The notes below the pieces were generated by a model that saw nothing but the letters and a program-made list of their open reading frames with translations, was not told where the DNA came from and searched no databases. The position numbers and the translations under genes were made by a program. DNA of 29,531 nt from SVQP01 sp045594445 (GTDB lineage: Bacteria; Bacillota; Clostridia; Oscillospirales; CAG-272): positions 1-29,531 of the forward strand of contig JAZNYL010000066.1 of assembly GCA_045594445.1 (NCBI GenBank). The letters are read 5' to 3'. Below, piece by piece: positions 1 to 7,210 of this stretch (its first letter is position 1; every line of letters starts with the position of its first letter).

Positions 1-301
1 CCTCCGACTTGGGGAAGCTGTAGCGCTTGCTCATGAAGAAGCACATGAGCATCATGCCGCATCCAAGGCAGATGCCCGGCAGCAGGCCGGCCATGAACAG
101 GGTGCCGATGGACACGCCGCCGCCGGCGGCAAGCGCGTAGATAACCATGTTGTGGCTCGGCGGGATCAGAACGCCCTGGCAGGCGGTACAAACCGTCAGA
201 CCAACAGCGAAGTCCTCGTCATAGCCCTGCTTCTTCATCATCGGGATAACCATGGAGCCGAGGGAAGAAACGTCGGCAACGGCGGAACCGGAGATGCCGC
301 C
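1..301 (-). pseudogene. dctM: TRAP transporter large permease (DctM), internal fragment cut at a repeat
   Basis: The minus strand encodes about 100 residues, beginning GGISGSAVADVSSLGS and continuing through IPPSHNMVIYALAAGGG and LFMAGLLPGIC. These match the conserved core of the DctM/TRAP-T large membrane subunit, which works with a periplasmic-type binding protein and a small membrane subunit to import dicarboxylates or sugar acids. The frame runs off the left edge. On its 5' side the homology stops at position 301, directly before the inverted repeat at 308-378, and no DctM sequence appears beyond that repeat. The start codon and the N-terminal half are therefore absent here. Either the gene is broken by a rearrangement at the repeat, or the contig was misjoined there. 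Family identity is fairly secure; the substrate is unknown. Confidence 0.75.
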
Positions 302-307
302 TATTTT

Positions 308-378
308 GTAGGGGCGATTCACGAATCGCCCGCTGAAATACGCAAAACAAAAACGGGCGATTCATGAATCGCCCCTAC
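308..378. repeat. GTAGGGG-type inverted repeat, copy 1 (two arms)
   Basis: The left arm is at 308-332 and the right arm at 354-378. They are inverted copies of one 25-nt unit, GTAG + GGGCGATTC + CA/TG linker + GAATCGCCC + G. Each arm is itself a near-perfect palindrome, and the spacer between them is A-rich. Related units occur at 901-948, 3986-4010, 12655-12771 and 13584-13612. It has no coding capacity and looks like a small REP/MITE-like element. It sits exactly at the break of the dctM fragment. Confidence 0.85.
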
Positions 379-394
379 GGACACACATAAATTT

Positions 395-420
395 CGGCAG
401 AGAACTTGTTTTCTCTGCCG
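395..420. terminator. Stem-loop, possible terminator
   Basis: A perfect 10-bp stem (CGGCAGAGAA with TTCTCTGCCG) has a 6-nt loop and is followed by ATTTGTG. The T tract is weak, so this is a hairpin that may be a terminator for a plus-strand gene that is no longer present. The stretch from 302 to 566 holds only this hairpin, the repeat at 308-378 and the hairpin at 450-470; I see no gene in it. Confidence 0.45.
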
Positions 421-443
421 ATTTGTGTTATAATGGAGCTAAC

Positions 444-473
444 AAAAAAGGCTCCCTCCCAGAGGGAGCCTTT
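444..473. terminator. Strong stem-loop with A and T flanks, bidirectional terminator candidate
   Basis: GGCTCCCTC at 450-458 pairs with GAGGGAGCC at 462-470. The stem is flanked by AAAAAA on the left and TTT on the right, so the minus-strand transcript would end in a six-T run. It lies in a gene-poor stretch between the dctM fragment and the small gene at 567. Confidence 0.6.
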
Positions 474-566
474 GGACGCGCTCGTAAAACTTTAGGGGGA
501 TGGGCTTTGCCCAATGCCTTGTAACACAAAGGCGAAACTGGCGATAAAGCAAAAGGAGGAATATGA

Positions 567-824
567 ATGATAGATAAGGACGATTGGAGATTACGAGGTC
601 AAGAAGATTATTTATCAGATAAGGTATTATATTTTCGCAAGTGGAAAGCACCAAAGAAAGAGTGGGATCACGATCATTGTGAATTTTGTTGGGAAAAATT
701 TTCCGATTATCCAGATACACTACACGAAGGGTATACGACAGAGGATAATTACTACTGGATATGTCCAACTTGCTACAACGATTTCAAGGAAATGTTCAAA
801 TGGAACGAGAATGATTCTCAATAG
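567..824 (+). CDS. Small cysteine-pair (zinc-finger-like) protein of unknown function
   Basis: An 85-residue protein starts at an ATG 7 nt after a strong GGAGG (555-559). It contains WDHDHCEFCWEKF near residue 35 and WICPTCYNDF near residue 70. The two CxxC pairs about 30 residues apart could bind one zinc ion. It is rich in Trp, Tyr, Asp and Glu, and has no signal peptide or membrane segment, so it is probably cytoplasmic. A terminator-like hairpin follows at 830-863, making it a single-gene unit. The coding sequence is clearly more AT-rich than its neighbours, which suggests acquisition. Small proteins of this shape are often found as unannotated accessory genes. I recognise no characterised family and assign no function. 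Confidence 0.8.
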   Translation: MIDKDDWRLRGQEDYLSDKVLYFRKWKAPKKEWDHDHCEFCWEKFSDYPDTLHEGYTTEDNYYWICPTCYNDFKEMFKWNENDSQ

Positions 825-829
825 CAAAT

Positions 830-871
830 AACCCCTACAGACTATTAACAATCTGTCGGGGTTAATTATTT
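830..871 (+). terminator. Intrinsic terminator of the small zinc-finger-like gene
   Basis: AACCCC-ACAGA (830-840) pairs with TCTGT-GGGGTT (852-863) with one mismatch, followed by the U-rich tail TTAATTATTT. It starts 6 nt after the stop codon at 824. Confidence 0.7.
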
Positions 872-900
872 GTCTACTGCGGAGAAAATTTCCCTTGTTC

Positions 901-948
901 GTAGGGGAGACCTGCGGTCTCCCGCGGGCGAACACAGTTCGCCCCTAC
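901..948. repeat. GTAGGGG-type repeat, copy 2, with two different palindromic cores
   Basis: The order is GTAG, then GGGAGACC-tgc-GGTCTCCC, a GC linker, GGGCGAAC-aca-GTTCGCCC, then CTAC. The ends match copy 1, but both cores have changed sequence while keeping full self-complementarity. It lies between the terminator at 830-871 and the 3' end of the minus-strand gene at 1002. Confidence 0.8.
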
Positions 949-1001
949 CGTGTGTTAGGTAAACTTCCTTATGAGAAGGAGCCTTTGCAAGGCGTTTTCT
1001 T

Positions 1002-1709
1002 TTATTTGACTTTTCCCACGTAGAACACGCGCTTGAGCGAGTCCTTGAGGGGCTTGACAATGGCGATGATGATCAGCATGATCCCGAATACCGCAAGCGT
1101 CGCGCAGGGAAAGGGCGACCAGATGACGTGCCCGGGCAGCTCAAAGGTCAGGTGGATAAAAAGCTCAATGAGCAAGGTCCAGCCGCCAAGAGCGATCAAG
1201 CCGCCGCCGATGGTGTAAAGCCAACCGCGACGCACGTAATGGCAGACCGTGGCCATGGCCGTGAGGATCAGGCCAAACGAGCCCACAACCGGGAATGCAA
1301 AGGACAAAAACCAGTTTCCGCCCGTGTGCAGGTCGATATAAAGCAGGTAAAGAAGGATCGAGGCAAAGCCGACGGGCACGAAGATGGCAGGCGTGATGCG
1401 CTTGAACCACAAGGGCAATATCACGCAGAAATAGAATACGCCAAGACCGCCCGCTACGTAGCCCGACCAGGTTGCGCTGTCGTTGAGTGAGACGTCAAAC
1501 ATCACGGCGAGCACCGCGATCAGCAGGGAGACGATGGTCACGACGAACAAAATGCCCTTACGGTTGAATTCCTCGGATTCAAAATCCTTTTTCGGATAGG
1601 TGGGAGGGGCGTCCTTGATGGGCACGTCGGGGTGATAGACCTTGGTGCCGCACACAGGGCAAATGCTTTGCCCGTCCGTCAGCTCTACGCCGCATTTGAT
1701 ACAGAACAT
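1002..1709 (-). CDS. Zinc-ribbon membrane protein (DUF6320-like)
   Basis: A 235-residue protein opens with a zinc ribbon (Cys3, Cys6, Cys17, Cys20; MFCIKCGVEL and ICPVCGTKV). A short Pro/Lys/Glu linker is followed by about six hydrophobic segments from roughly residue 53 to 220, then a basic C-terminus. Family placement (DUF6320) is from memory: such proteins are often encoded beside alcohol-acetyltransferase-like and alpha/beta-hydrolase genes. That is the arrangement here, since the hydrolase/acyltransferase fusion ends 3 nt upstream. The start at 1709 has GAGGAGGT placed about 9 nt upstream, inside the end of the preceding gene, so translational coupling is likely. The biochemical role is unknown; a membrane partner for the upstream enzyme is an inference. 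Confidence 0.8.
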   Translation of the reverse strand: MFCIKCGVELTDGQSICPVCGTKVYHPDVPIKDAPPTYPKKDFESEEFNRKGILFVVTIVSLLIAVLAVMFDVSLNDSATWSGYVAGGLGVFYFCVILPLWFKRITPAIFVPVGFASILLYLLYIDLHTGGNWFLSFAFPVVGSFGLILTAMATVCHYVRRGWLYTIGGGLIALGGWTLLIELFIHLTFELPGHVIWSPFPCATLAVFGIMLIIIAIVKPLKDSLKRVFYVGKVK

Positions 1710-1712
1710 AAA

Positions 1713-3956
1713 TCAGACCTCCTCTCTTACATTGCTTTGCGCGACGACGTGTATGCCAAGCTCGCGCAGGACTTGGTACAGGTGCGGCTCCAGCAGCGGC
1801 CGCGCGGTATTTCTCATGATATTGAACATCATTTTTCCCTTATAGGTGATCAGCGAGGTGTTGTATCGCTGACTTTTTTGCGTGCCCAGCACGAAATCCA
1901 GGCGATCCACGTATCTCTCAAATTCGGCAGGCATGTTGGAAACGCCCAGATTGGAGAACGAGAAGCAGGATTTGCGCTCGCCCACCGCGTTGTAAACGCC
2001 GCTCATAACGAGGTTTTTCAGCGGAAGGGGGCAGAGGCGGATGAACAGATTTTTCTCGCTGGAGACGTTGGCGGCTATGATGGCAGCCATGCGCTGCGGC
2101 GTGATCTGCAGCTTCATCTGGTGCTGCACGCTCTGGCAAAGCGCGGGGAATTCCACGTCGCCGTATTTGGTCTCCACGCTCGGAATGGTATAAAGAATAA
2201 AGTTGCGCAGGGTTTTGGAGGGGAAGATGCTGCGTAGGTTGACGGGTACGAAAATCTTGACCGGCTTGTGCTTGGCGGGATTGTGGATCTGTTGCTTTTG
2301 CAGTCTGTCCACCGCCGTCATCAGCACCGCGGTCAGATAAGCGGTCACGGTCACGCCCTGCTCCTTAGCGCGTGCACGCACGGTATCGGCGTCCAAGATA
2401 AAGGTGGTGTTGGTGCGGAAGCCGTCCACCTCGCGCAGTCCGCGAATGGAGTAGGCGTCGGTGTCCTTACGCGGCAGGGAGTGCTTGCCTGCGTATTTGA
2501 AAAAGCTGTCCTCCAGCTCTGCGGGATCGGGCTCCTCCAGGCGGTCAAGCACGCCGCCCTCGGCAGGCACCTTCACGCCGTATTTTTGATAGATATATTC
2601 GGCCACCAGCGTCTTTAAGAATACGAGACCGCCGTTGCCGTCTGTCAGCGCGTGGAAAAATTCCACCGCGATGCGTCTGTCATACACGATGACGCGGAAG
2701 GCACACTTGCGAATGTCGTCAAAGGGCATGCGGGCAAGCGGATAAGGCTTTTCTTCCATGATCTCGGGCGCGTGCGGGATTTGCTCCAGATAATACCAGA
2801 AAAATCCTGCCTTGACGCGCACGGCAATCGAGGGGAATCGGCGCACGGTGACGTCCAGCGCCTTGTGCAGCGCGTCCATATCCACAGTCTCGGTCATGGT
2901 GGCGGCCAATCGGAACACATTGCTCCAGGAGCGCGTGCGTGCTGCGGGAAATATCTTGGCAGCGTTGTCCAGCGCCATCCAGCGCAGCTTGTTCTGGCTG
3001 TGCATGCGGGTTTTAATAAATTTGCGGATGCGGGTAAAGTCGCGGTCGTAGTCCTTGATGCAGTAAAGCACGTAGCCGTGCCACATTTCGGGCGTGACCA
3101 TCAGCTCGCTCTGCGCGCCTGCGGCCACAAGACGCTCGTGCAGGTGTGTCGCGTCGTCCAAAAGAATTTCGGCGTCGCCCACAAAGGTCAAGGATGGCGG
3201 CATGCCGCTAAGATCTGCAAACAAAGGGGAGATTAGCGGATTGGACTTGGCCGCGTAGTCGGCCTCGGAGTCGCCGCAGGTTTTGGGGTAGACGTTCTTG
3301 TCCGAGCCCTTGGTCTCATCCACACCGTAAGCGTAGCAGTCGGCGTAATATTTGAGTCGCGCAGCGGTTAGCGTGGGATCGCGCTTTTCGTTGACGCTGT
3401 AGGAGTCTGCCGTGCCGGTCAGGTCGGTCCAGGGGGAGATGGTGATAATGCCCGCGGGCATGGTGCGCCCCTTGGATTTGAGCGCAAGGCAGAGCGAGTA
3501 GCAAAGTCCGCCGCCCGCACTCTCACCGCAAAGGATAATTTGCCCGGGCGCAAAGCCTGCGGAGAGCAGATAGCCGTAAGCGTCCTCGGCATCGTCAAGC
3601 GCAGCAGGGAAGGGGTGCTCGGGTGCGAGCCTGTAGGCCACGCACAGCACGCGAATGCCGCAGCGTGCAGACAGGATCGCGGCAAAGCCCTTGGCATAGT
3701 CAAGGTCGCCGCAGGTGTAACCGCCGCCGTGCAGGTAGAGCAGCACGCCCGAGTTGACCTGGTCGTGCGGCTTGATCATGGAGGCGGGCATGGATCCGAT
3801 GGTAAAGTCCTCAAAGGAGACGTCGTCCTTGTGAGAGGCGGACATCAGCCTGCCGACTCTGTCCTGCCAGACGCGGATGGTCGAGAGCGAGCAGCCGTCA
3901 ATAAAGGGCTTGAGCAGCTTGAGGCGCGAGCGCAAAATCAGCGTGCCTTTTCTCAT
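1713..3956 (-). CDS. Alpha/beta-hydrolase fused to alcohol-acetyltransferase/condensation-like domain
   Basis: The product is 747 residues. Residues 1-315 are a hormone-sensitive-lipase-type hydrolase: oxyanion motif HGGGY at 76-80, nucleophile Ser146 in GESAGG, and likely acid and base near Asp261-Asp268 and His293 (MWHGY). From about residue 325 a CoA-dependent acyltransferase/condensation-like domain follows, with its HxxxDG motif as HALTDG at 435-440. These are usually two proteins in related genomes, so this is a fusion. It probably transfers or hydrolyses acyl groups on a small alcohol or lipid; the substrate is unknown. I chose ATG 3956 because GGAG lies 8 nt before it. The frame stays open to 4028 only because it reads through the palindromic repeat at 3986-4010. 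The downstream zinc-ribbon membrane protein is 3 nt away. Confidence 0.85.
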   Translation of the reverse strand: MRKGTLILRSRLKLLKPFIDGCSLSTIRVWQDRVGRLMSASHKDDVSFEDFTIGSMPASMIKPHDQVNSGVLLYLHGGGYTCGDLDYAKGFAAILSARCGIRVLCVAYRLAPEHPFPAALDDAEDAYGYLLSAGFAPGQIILCGESAGGGLCYSLCLALKSKGRTMPAGIITISPWTDLTGTADSYSVNEKRDPTLTAARLKYYADCYAYGVDETKGSDKNVYPKTCGDSEADYAAKSNPLISPLFADLSGMPPSLTFVGDAEILLDDATHLHERLVAAGAQSELMVTPEMWHGYVLYCIKDYDRDFTRIRKFIKTRMHSQNKLRWMALDNAAKIFPAARTRSWSNVFRLAATMTETVDMDALHKALDVTVRRFPSIAVRVKAGFFWYYLEQIPHAPEIMEEKPYPLARMPFDDIRKCAFRVIVYDRRIAVEFFHALTDGNGGLVFLKTLVAEYIYQKYGVKVPAEGGVLDRLEEPDPAELEDSFFKYAGKHSLPRKDTDAYSIRGLREVDGFRTNTTFILDADTVRARAKEQGVTVTAYLTAVLMTAVDRLQKQQIHNPAKHKPVKIFVPVNLRSIFPSKTLRNFILYTIPSVETKYGDVEFPALCQSVQHQMKLQITPQRMAAIIAANVSSEKNLFIRLCPLPLKNLVMSGVYNAVGERKSCFSFSNLGVSNMPAEFERYVDRLDFVLGTQKSQRYNTSLITYKGKMMFNIMRNTARPLLEPHLYQVLRELGIHVVAQSNVREEV

Positions 3957-3985
3957 GGTGTTGTCTCCTTTCGTTTGATTTTTTC

Positions 3986-4010
3986 GTAGGGGCGATTCAC
4001 GAATCGCCCG
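3986..4010. repeat. GTAGGGG-type repeat, copy 3 (single arm)
   Basis: This is a single 25-nt arm identical to the left arm of copy 1, lying in the 68-nt gap between the YmdB-type gene and the hydrolase fusion. It would be transcribed as a hairpin within the operon, just upstream of the fusion gene's ribosome binding site. Confidence 0.85.
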
Positions 4011-4024
4011 CACGGGGAAATGAT

Positions 4025-4804
4025 TCAAAACACCAGCTGCTTTGCAGAGGTGGTGCGGCCGGTATCGGTGTCCACGCAGAACAAGGCAGCGCGCGCGCGC
4101 ACGCGGCCGTCCGCAACAGAGAAGCGCGCGGGCATGTGGTCGCGCAGCATGCGGAGCACAGGCTCGGTCTTGGCGCCGATGATGCCACCCTCGGGGCCTG
4201 TCATGCCAAGGTCGGTAATGTACCCCGTGCCGCCGGGCAGGATTTGCAAATCTGCCGTGGGAACGTGGGTGTGCGTGCCGAAAATGACCGCAATTTTGCC
4301 GTCAAAGGCGCGCGCAACGGCGTATTTTTCGCTGGTTGCCTCGGCGTGCATGTCCAGCACCGCAATATCATAATTGCCCTTTTGCGCGTCCAGAATGCGC
4401 TCCAAGGTCAAAAATGGGTTGTCCAGCGGCTGCAGATTGACCGTGCCGAGCAGATTGATGCAAAGCACGCGCGCGCCGCTTGCGTTGACGATCGTATAGC
4501 CAAAGCCCGGATTGGTGGCGGGAAAGTTGGCGGGGCGGATGATAACATCGGGGCGCTCGTCAAGGAATGCGCCCGTGTCTGGTGCCGAGTAGGCGTGATT
4601 GCCAAGCGTGATGATATCCGCTCCTGCGTACAAAAGCGTCTGGGCGTCTGCGCGGCAAATGCCCTTGATCTCGGAGGCGTTCTCACCGTTGACAATGCAA
4701 AGGTCTGCGCCAAGCGCCTGCTTTTGTTTGCCCAGCGTTGCCTGTAAATGGGCAAGACCAACCTTGCCGACCACGTCGCCCACGGCTAAAATTTTGATAG
4801 TCAT
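4025..4804 (-). CDS. ymdB: YmdB-type metallophosphoesterase (TIGR00282 family)
   Basis: A 259-residue protein of typical family length carries the metal-binding signature in order: GDVVG (Asp10), NGENA (39-43), GNH (68-70), HAEATSEK (153-160) and GTHTHVPTAD (177-186). These are ligands of the dinuclear metal centre of calcineurin-like phosphodiesterases. B. subtilis YmdB hydrolyses 2',3'-cyclic nucleotides and affects colony and biofilm decisions, so a cytoplasmic role in cyclic-nucleotide or RNA-decay signalling is likely. Its ATG overlaps the stop of the upstream CPBP protease gene by 4 nt (ATGA), indicating translational coupling. YmdB usually sits near rny, so this neighbourhood is not the usual one. 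Confidence 0.92.
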   Translation of the reverse strand: MTIKILAVGDVVGKVGLAHLQATLGKQKQALGADLCIVNGENASEIKGICRADAQTLLYAGADIITLGNHAYSAPDTGAFLDERPDVIIRPANFPATNPGFGYTIVNASGARVLCINLLGTVNLQPLDNPFLTLERILDAQKGNYDIAVLDMHAEATSEKYAVARAFDGKIAVIFGTHTHVPTADLQILPGGTGYITDLGMTGPEGGIIGAKTEPVLRMLRDHMPARFSVADGRVRARAALFCVDTDTGRTTSAKQLVF

Positions 4805-5985
4805 TCGGTTTCGTCCTGTTCTATGACGGCGGGCTCGCCCGTGCCGTCGAAATCGGGGATGGTGACGGAGTCGGCCTCTGCGTCGGCGCTTACCTCGGTC
4901 TCTTGTGCAGGCTCGGCAGCATCGGCTTGTGCGCAGGCTTCAGCCTCAGCTGCATTCTCGGTTTTCTCGCCCTGTGCTGCAGTATCGGCTTGGGGTGCTG
5001 CGGGCTTGCGCAGGCGGCACATGAGAATAATGCCCACGATCAGCATGGGGATGGCGAGCACGGCAGCTGCAACGGTGTAAACGATATAGGCGGTGTTGAG
5101 CCATTCGATCATAGGCTCGGTTTGGTTCGGGCCACCGAGGAAGCCTTCCATGATCATGGGGATCAGGTTTGCGGCGTTGAAGCAGAAGTGACCTACGATG
5201 CAGGGGTAGATCGAGTCGGTCTTGATAAACAGAATACCCAGCACAAGACCCACGACAAAGGTGTAGAGCACCTGAATGGGCGCGCCGTGCGCAAGGCCGA
5301 ACAGCGCGGAGGTGATCAGCAGCGCTGCCCAGGTGGGCATTTTGCCCTTGAAGTTGACAAGCGGACCTGCGCGGAATACCAGCTCCTCAATCAGCGGTGC
5401 GCCAAAGATGGCGGCTATCGTAAACATACCCGCGTCCTGAGTCATGGAGGACATCATTTCCATGTAGGTTTCGTAGAAGATGCGGAACTCCTCGGCGACC
5501 ATGGGATCAAGCGATTCCATGGCGCGCATCAGCATATCCAGCAGCGCGTTGAGCAGCGATTCGCCGGCAAGCATGATGGCGTTGACGATAAAGTGCAGCG
5601 AAAGGCCCATCAGCACGGCTGCAATGATAGCCTTGACGGGGGCTTTGGTAAAGCGGAAGTATTCGGTAAAGCTTCTGCCCTTGCGGTTGAACACAAACCA
5701 CAGAATCACGATCGCACCGATGGTGGTCAGCGCAGAGAAGAACATGGCGTATTTGATGGTGGTTGTCGTGTTGTCGTAATTGAACCATTCCATGACCTTG
5801 GCTGCGATATCCTCTCGGTTTCCGTCAAGTCCGTAGAAGGAGAGGCCCGCGATAACGCTGCGAACCACGATCATGATGATCAATCCAACCGAGAGAATCG
5901 ACTGTCCGACGTTCATAAAGGTGGTGTATCCGATGGGGAATGCGAGACCCTTGATCACGCCACCCTTGTTTTTCTTTTGCTCCAT
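4801..5985 (-). CDS. CPBP-family intramembrane metalloprotease (CAAX protease-like)
   Basis: A 394-residue membrane protein shows the CPBP/Abi signatures: EELVFR at 200-205, His233 in the LAHGAP segment, and HFCFN at 266-270 (His266, Asn270). About eight hydrophobic segments span residues 15-320. The C-terminal 65 residues are a cytoplasmic-looking tail rich in Ala, Glu and Asp (low complexity), an unusual addition. The family includes CAAX-type proteases and bacteriocin self-immunity proteins; the substrate here is unknown. The start has GGAG 7 nt upstream, and a good promoter lies at 6025-6053. It is first in a four-gene minus-strand operon and overlaps the next gene by 4 nt. Confidence 0.88.
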   Translation of the reverse strand: MEQKKNKGGVIKGLAFPIGYTTFMNVGQSILSVGLIIMIVVRSVIAGLSFYGLDGNREDIAAKVMEWFNYDNTTTTIKYAMFFSALTTIGAIVILWFVFNRKGRSFTEYFRFTKAPVKAIIAAVLMGLSLHFIVNAIMLAGESLLNALLDMLMRAMESLDPMVAEEFRIFYETYMEMMSSMTQDAGMFTIAAIFGAPLIEELVFRAGPLVNFKGKMPTWAALLITSALFGLAHGAPIQVLYTFVVGLVLGILFIKTDSIYPCIVGHFCFNAANLIPMIMEGFLGGPNQTEPMIEWLNTAYIVYTVAAAVLAIPMLIVGIILMCRLRKPAAPQADTAAQGEKTENAAEAEACAQADAAEPAQETEVSADAEADSVTIPDFDGTGEPAVIEQDETE

Positions 5986-6024
5986 AAAAAATCTCCTTTC
6001 CGAAAGAGATGTACAGTTAATTAT

Positions 6025-6053
6025 ATTTTACCATATTCATGCGTCCTTGTCAA
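6025..6053 (-). promoter_or_regulatory. Sigma-A promoter for the minus-strand CPBP operon
   Basis: On the minus strand, TTGACA (6048-6053), a 17-nt spacer and TAAAAT (6025-6030) lie 40 nt before the CPBP start. A divergent promoter for asnA begins at 6099. Confidence 0.8.
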
Positions 6054-6098
6054 GCAGGCGGGAGGGGCGAAAAAGAGCGGGGATTTTGTAAAAAAGAC

Positions 6099-6127
6099 TT
6101 GATAATCTTCACTGTATATGATATAAT
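6099..6127 (+). promoter_or_regulatory. Sigma-A promoter for asnA
   Basis: TTGATA (6099-6104), a 17-nt spacer and TATAAT (6122-6127) lie 36 nt before the asnA ATG. The AAGGAG ribosome binding site follows. Confidence 0.82.
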
Positions 6128-6163
6128 AATACTAAGTATTGAAATCCCCTCAAGGAGTCCGTT

Positions 6164-7174
6164 ATGAACCACTGTTACATTCCCGAAGGATATAAGCAGG
6201 TGCTGGATGCGTACCAGACCCAGCGTGCCATCGAGCATATCAAAACCACCTTTCAGCGCGAGTTTTGTGCCGCGCTCAACTTAAAGCGCGTGTCCGCGCC
6301 CTTGTTCGTTGCAAGTGATTCGGGTCTGAACGATAACTTAAACGGCCATGAGCGTCCCGTCGCCTTTGATATTCCCGCGCTGGACGGCAAGCAGGCCGAG
6401 GTGGTGCACTCGCTTGCAAAGTGGAAAAGACTTGCGCTTTCCCGCTACGGCTTTGTGGTGGGCAACGGTCTTTATACCGATATGAACGCGATCCGCCGCG
6501 ACGAGGATCTGGACAATATCCACTCGATCTACGTGGACCAATGGGACTGGGAAAAGGTGATTACCAAGGAGGCAAGAAACCTGGATTACCTGAAGCTGAT
6601 GGTCAAGGCCATCGTGCACGCCATGTGCGCCACCGAGGAGCAGCTGCAGGTGCATTTTCCGCAGCTGACGGGCAAATTATGCCGTGATGTCACCTTTGTT
6701 ACCTCGCAGCAGCTTTGCGATCTGTATCCCGATCTGACTCCCGAGCAGCGTGAATATGAATTTACCAAGATCCATAAAACCGTATTCGTCATCGGCATCG
6801 GCGGCAAGCTGTCGGACGGCAAGCCCCACGGCGGCAGAGCCCCCGACTATGATGATTGGTCGCTCAACGGTGACCTCTTGTTTTGGGACGACGTGCTGGA
6901 TCGTGCACTGGAGCTTTCCTCTATGGGAATCCGCGTGGACGAGAAGTCCATGGACGAGCAGCTGCGCATCTCGGGCTGTGACGACCGCCGCGAGCTGCCT
7001 TTCCACAAGATGCTACTGAACGGCCAGCTGCCCCTGACCGTGGGCGGCGGTATCGGACAATCCCGCCTTTGCATGCTGCTGATGGGATGCGCGCACATCG
7101 GCGAGGTGCAGTCGGGTATCTGGGATGAAGAGACGCGCCGCATCTGCGCCGAGGCGGGCGTCAGGTTGCTTTGA
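6164..7174 (+). CDS. asnA: Aspartate--ammonia ligase (asparagine synthetase A)
   Basis: A 336-residue protein of normal length for AsnA. It makes asparagine from aspartate, ATP and free ammonia, and is structurally related to class II aminoacyl-tRNA synthetases. Recognisable segments are ASDSGLNDNLNGHERPV near residue 50, the DQWDWEKVI segment near 127, and the C-terminal GGGIGQSRLCMLLM, the class II motif 3 region. AAGGAG is 8 nt upstream of the ATG. It leads a two-gene unit with the lipid-kinase-like gene 36 nt downstream. AsnA uses ammonia rather than glutamine, in line with the ammonia-type PurF inferred downstream. Confidence 0.95.
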   Translation: MNHCYIPEGYKQVLDAYQTQRAIEHIKTTFQREFCAALNLKRVSAPLFVASDSGLNDNLNGHERPVAFDIPALDGKQAEVVHSLAKWKRLALSRYGFVVGNGLYTDMNAIRRDEDLDNIHSIYVDQWDWEKVITKEARNLDYLKLMVKAIVHAMCATEEQLQVHFPQLTGKLCRDVTFVTSQQLCDLYPDLTPEQREYEFTKIHKTVFVIGIGGKLSDGKPHGGRAPDYDDWSLNGDLLFWDDVLDRALELSSMGIRVDEKSMDEQLRISGCDDRRELPFHKMLLNGQLPLTVGGGIGQSRLCMLLMGCAHIGEVQSGIWDEETRRICAEAGVRLL

Positions 7175-7210
7175 TTTGATTTTCATATCATTTACATACG
7201 GAGGAAAAAT

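Noticed and set aside
152..367. 71-residue plus-strand frame
   Set aside because: It is antisense to the DctM fragment and ends in the repeat; no ribosome binding site or family match.
308..378. Insertion sequence ends flanking a transposase
   Set aside because: The inverted arms enclose only about 21 nt, with no room for a gene.
3957..4028. N-terminal extension of the hydrolase fusion
   Set aside because: The extension is translation of repeat copy 3; the ATG at 3956 has the proper ribosome binding site.
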